From: Trichoplusia ni
Taxonomy: Eukaryota > Arthropoda > Insecta > Lepidoptera > Noctuidae
Assembly: GCF_003590095.1 (NCBI RefSeq)
Contig: NW_020799984.1
Span: 148,916 to 212,915, forward strand
Length of the DNA: 64,000 nt
Direction: 5' to 3'
Positions within the stretch are counted from its first letter, which is position 1. Each line of letters opens with the position of its first letter. A program made the translations under genes and the position numbers. The notes beneath the pieces are model-generated. The model was not told the origin of the DNA and made no database searches. It was given only the letters and a program-made list of their open reading frames with translations. This document shows, piece by piece, positions 62,992 to 64,000 of the stretch.

Positions 62992-64000
62992 GTACGTGTG
63001 GTCGTCCATGAAGAGCTATGTGTTTAGAATGTTTAGCAGAAAGTAGACATGTTTTAAGGGAATTGTGAGGACATTTTCTAGTAAAGTTATACCTTATACG
63101 TATGTCTTATACGTAGTATTTTTTTTTTTATTGAATAAATAAAAGTTACGCATTAAATCAGATATAATTTATGAATTTGTATAAAATTGTGTAGGTAGAA
63201 ATAGTTCAAATCGAGCAAGAAAAATAATCTTGCTAACTTATAAGTCTATATTCAACTTGAAAATTAAACTCGTAAATGGACACAAGCACTTAACTCATAG
63301 CTACTGTTCAAAAAGAAGACTTAATAAAGCAGGAAATTTCATTAAAACTGTCAGTTTGAAACAAAAAAAAACAATTTATTATGAATGTCAAGCAACTTTT
63401 AATTCACTTAAAAAATTAAATAAACAGCTACATAAAACCACATTACAGAGGAAGGGCGCAGGCAAATCCGCGTCATGCACCGCAGCGCTACGCCGGCGCA
63501 TAATTAAATTACGATAAATGTCAGAGCGATAGCGCGGCAATTTATTCGCGTCCGGCGACTCCTGCGCAGCCGAGCGGCGATCCAGCCCGCGTCCGCCGCG
63601 GTATTTACTTTGATGATATTTATGTACTCGTGATATTAACTTGCGTAGTTGTAGTAGATGGGACCTCGATTGATATGTGGGCAATGTAGACACAATGCAT
63701 ATTTAATAAACTCTTCGATATGAGAACTCATCCGGCTGTCATTCATAAGTTGGGAAAAGGGAAAGAGGTCGAGATTTTGGAAATCAAAATTAATGAATGA
63801 TATTCCATCTAATCGAAGCTGGATGTGACAAGCCGAAGACAGGGCGCAGCTAAAGGCTGATGAGGATGACGATGATGATTCCATCTAATAACCTAAAACG
63901 GCTTTCTTCTTAGGTTCTCTTTCGGACCTAGAACATTTGCGTGGAACCTTAAGAGTCGGGAGTCTTATTCGCAATTGACCGATTTATTATTATTTTTATT

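Larger units (their letters stand above)
58577..64000. other. 5' flank of the EEPD1-like gene
   Basis: The promoter should lie just upstream of 58577, but no TATA box or other core element could be fixed. The flank contains a retroelement tail (59832-59985), a weak ORF (60692-60913), a hairpin (61098-61200), a dispersed repeat (61643-61858), a TGTA microsatellite and GC-rich patches at about 60200-60290, 62880-62970 and 63455-63605. No gene is established. Confidence 0.4.

Noticed and set aside
63388..63693. 101-codon minus-strand ORF across a GC-rich patch
   Set aside because: No protein features; the open frame follows from GC-rich sequence. The patch itself may be regulatory.

Overview
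The window looks like insect nuclear DNA, most likely from a moth or butterfly. It is AT-rich, genes have GT-AG introns, and dispersed tRNA-headed SINEs and short retroelement tails of lepidopteran type are everywhere. Noctuoid affinity is only a guess from the repeat types. No bacterial, viral or CRISPR feature was seen.

Layout: (1) 1-8200, plus strand: the 3' two thirds of a HEAT-repeat gene of the MROH1 (maestro heat-like repeat family member 1) type. Eight exons join in frame to a stop at 7343. (2) 10254-19555, minus strand: three tandem paralogous genes (called A, B and C here) for small proteins of 234, 226 and 234 residues. I could not assign them to a named family. They share exon phases, a short N-terminal TxYRxD motif, a TRPxxVMxPA motif, a strongly conserved PYVSPEWRM block and a separate small last exon with a CxxC motif. 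(3) 23311-58514, minus strand: an EEPD1-like gene (two helix-hairpin-helix domains plus an endonuclease/exonuclease/phosphatase fold) in six exons. Its introns make up more than half of the window. (4) 58577-64000: the 5' flank of that gene, with repeats and one weak small ORF.

Functionally the three loci are separate. MROH1 is a large HEAT-repeat scaffold linked in other organisms to late lysosomes. EEPD1 in vertebrates is a DNA-repair nuclease that is also membrane-attached by N-myristoylation. In this copy several active-site motifs are changed, and the likely myristoylated N-terminus lies one base out of frame with the rest of the protein. The A/B/C cluster is the most promising undescribed item: three tandem copies with one fused exon in C and a hidden terminal exon that a single-ORF search misses.

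Exon joins were derived by hand from splice-site consensus, phase agreement and paralogue or family similarity. No alignment, transcript or database search was run.
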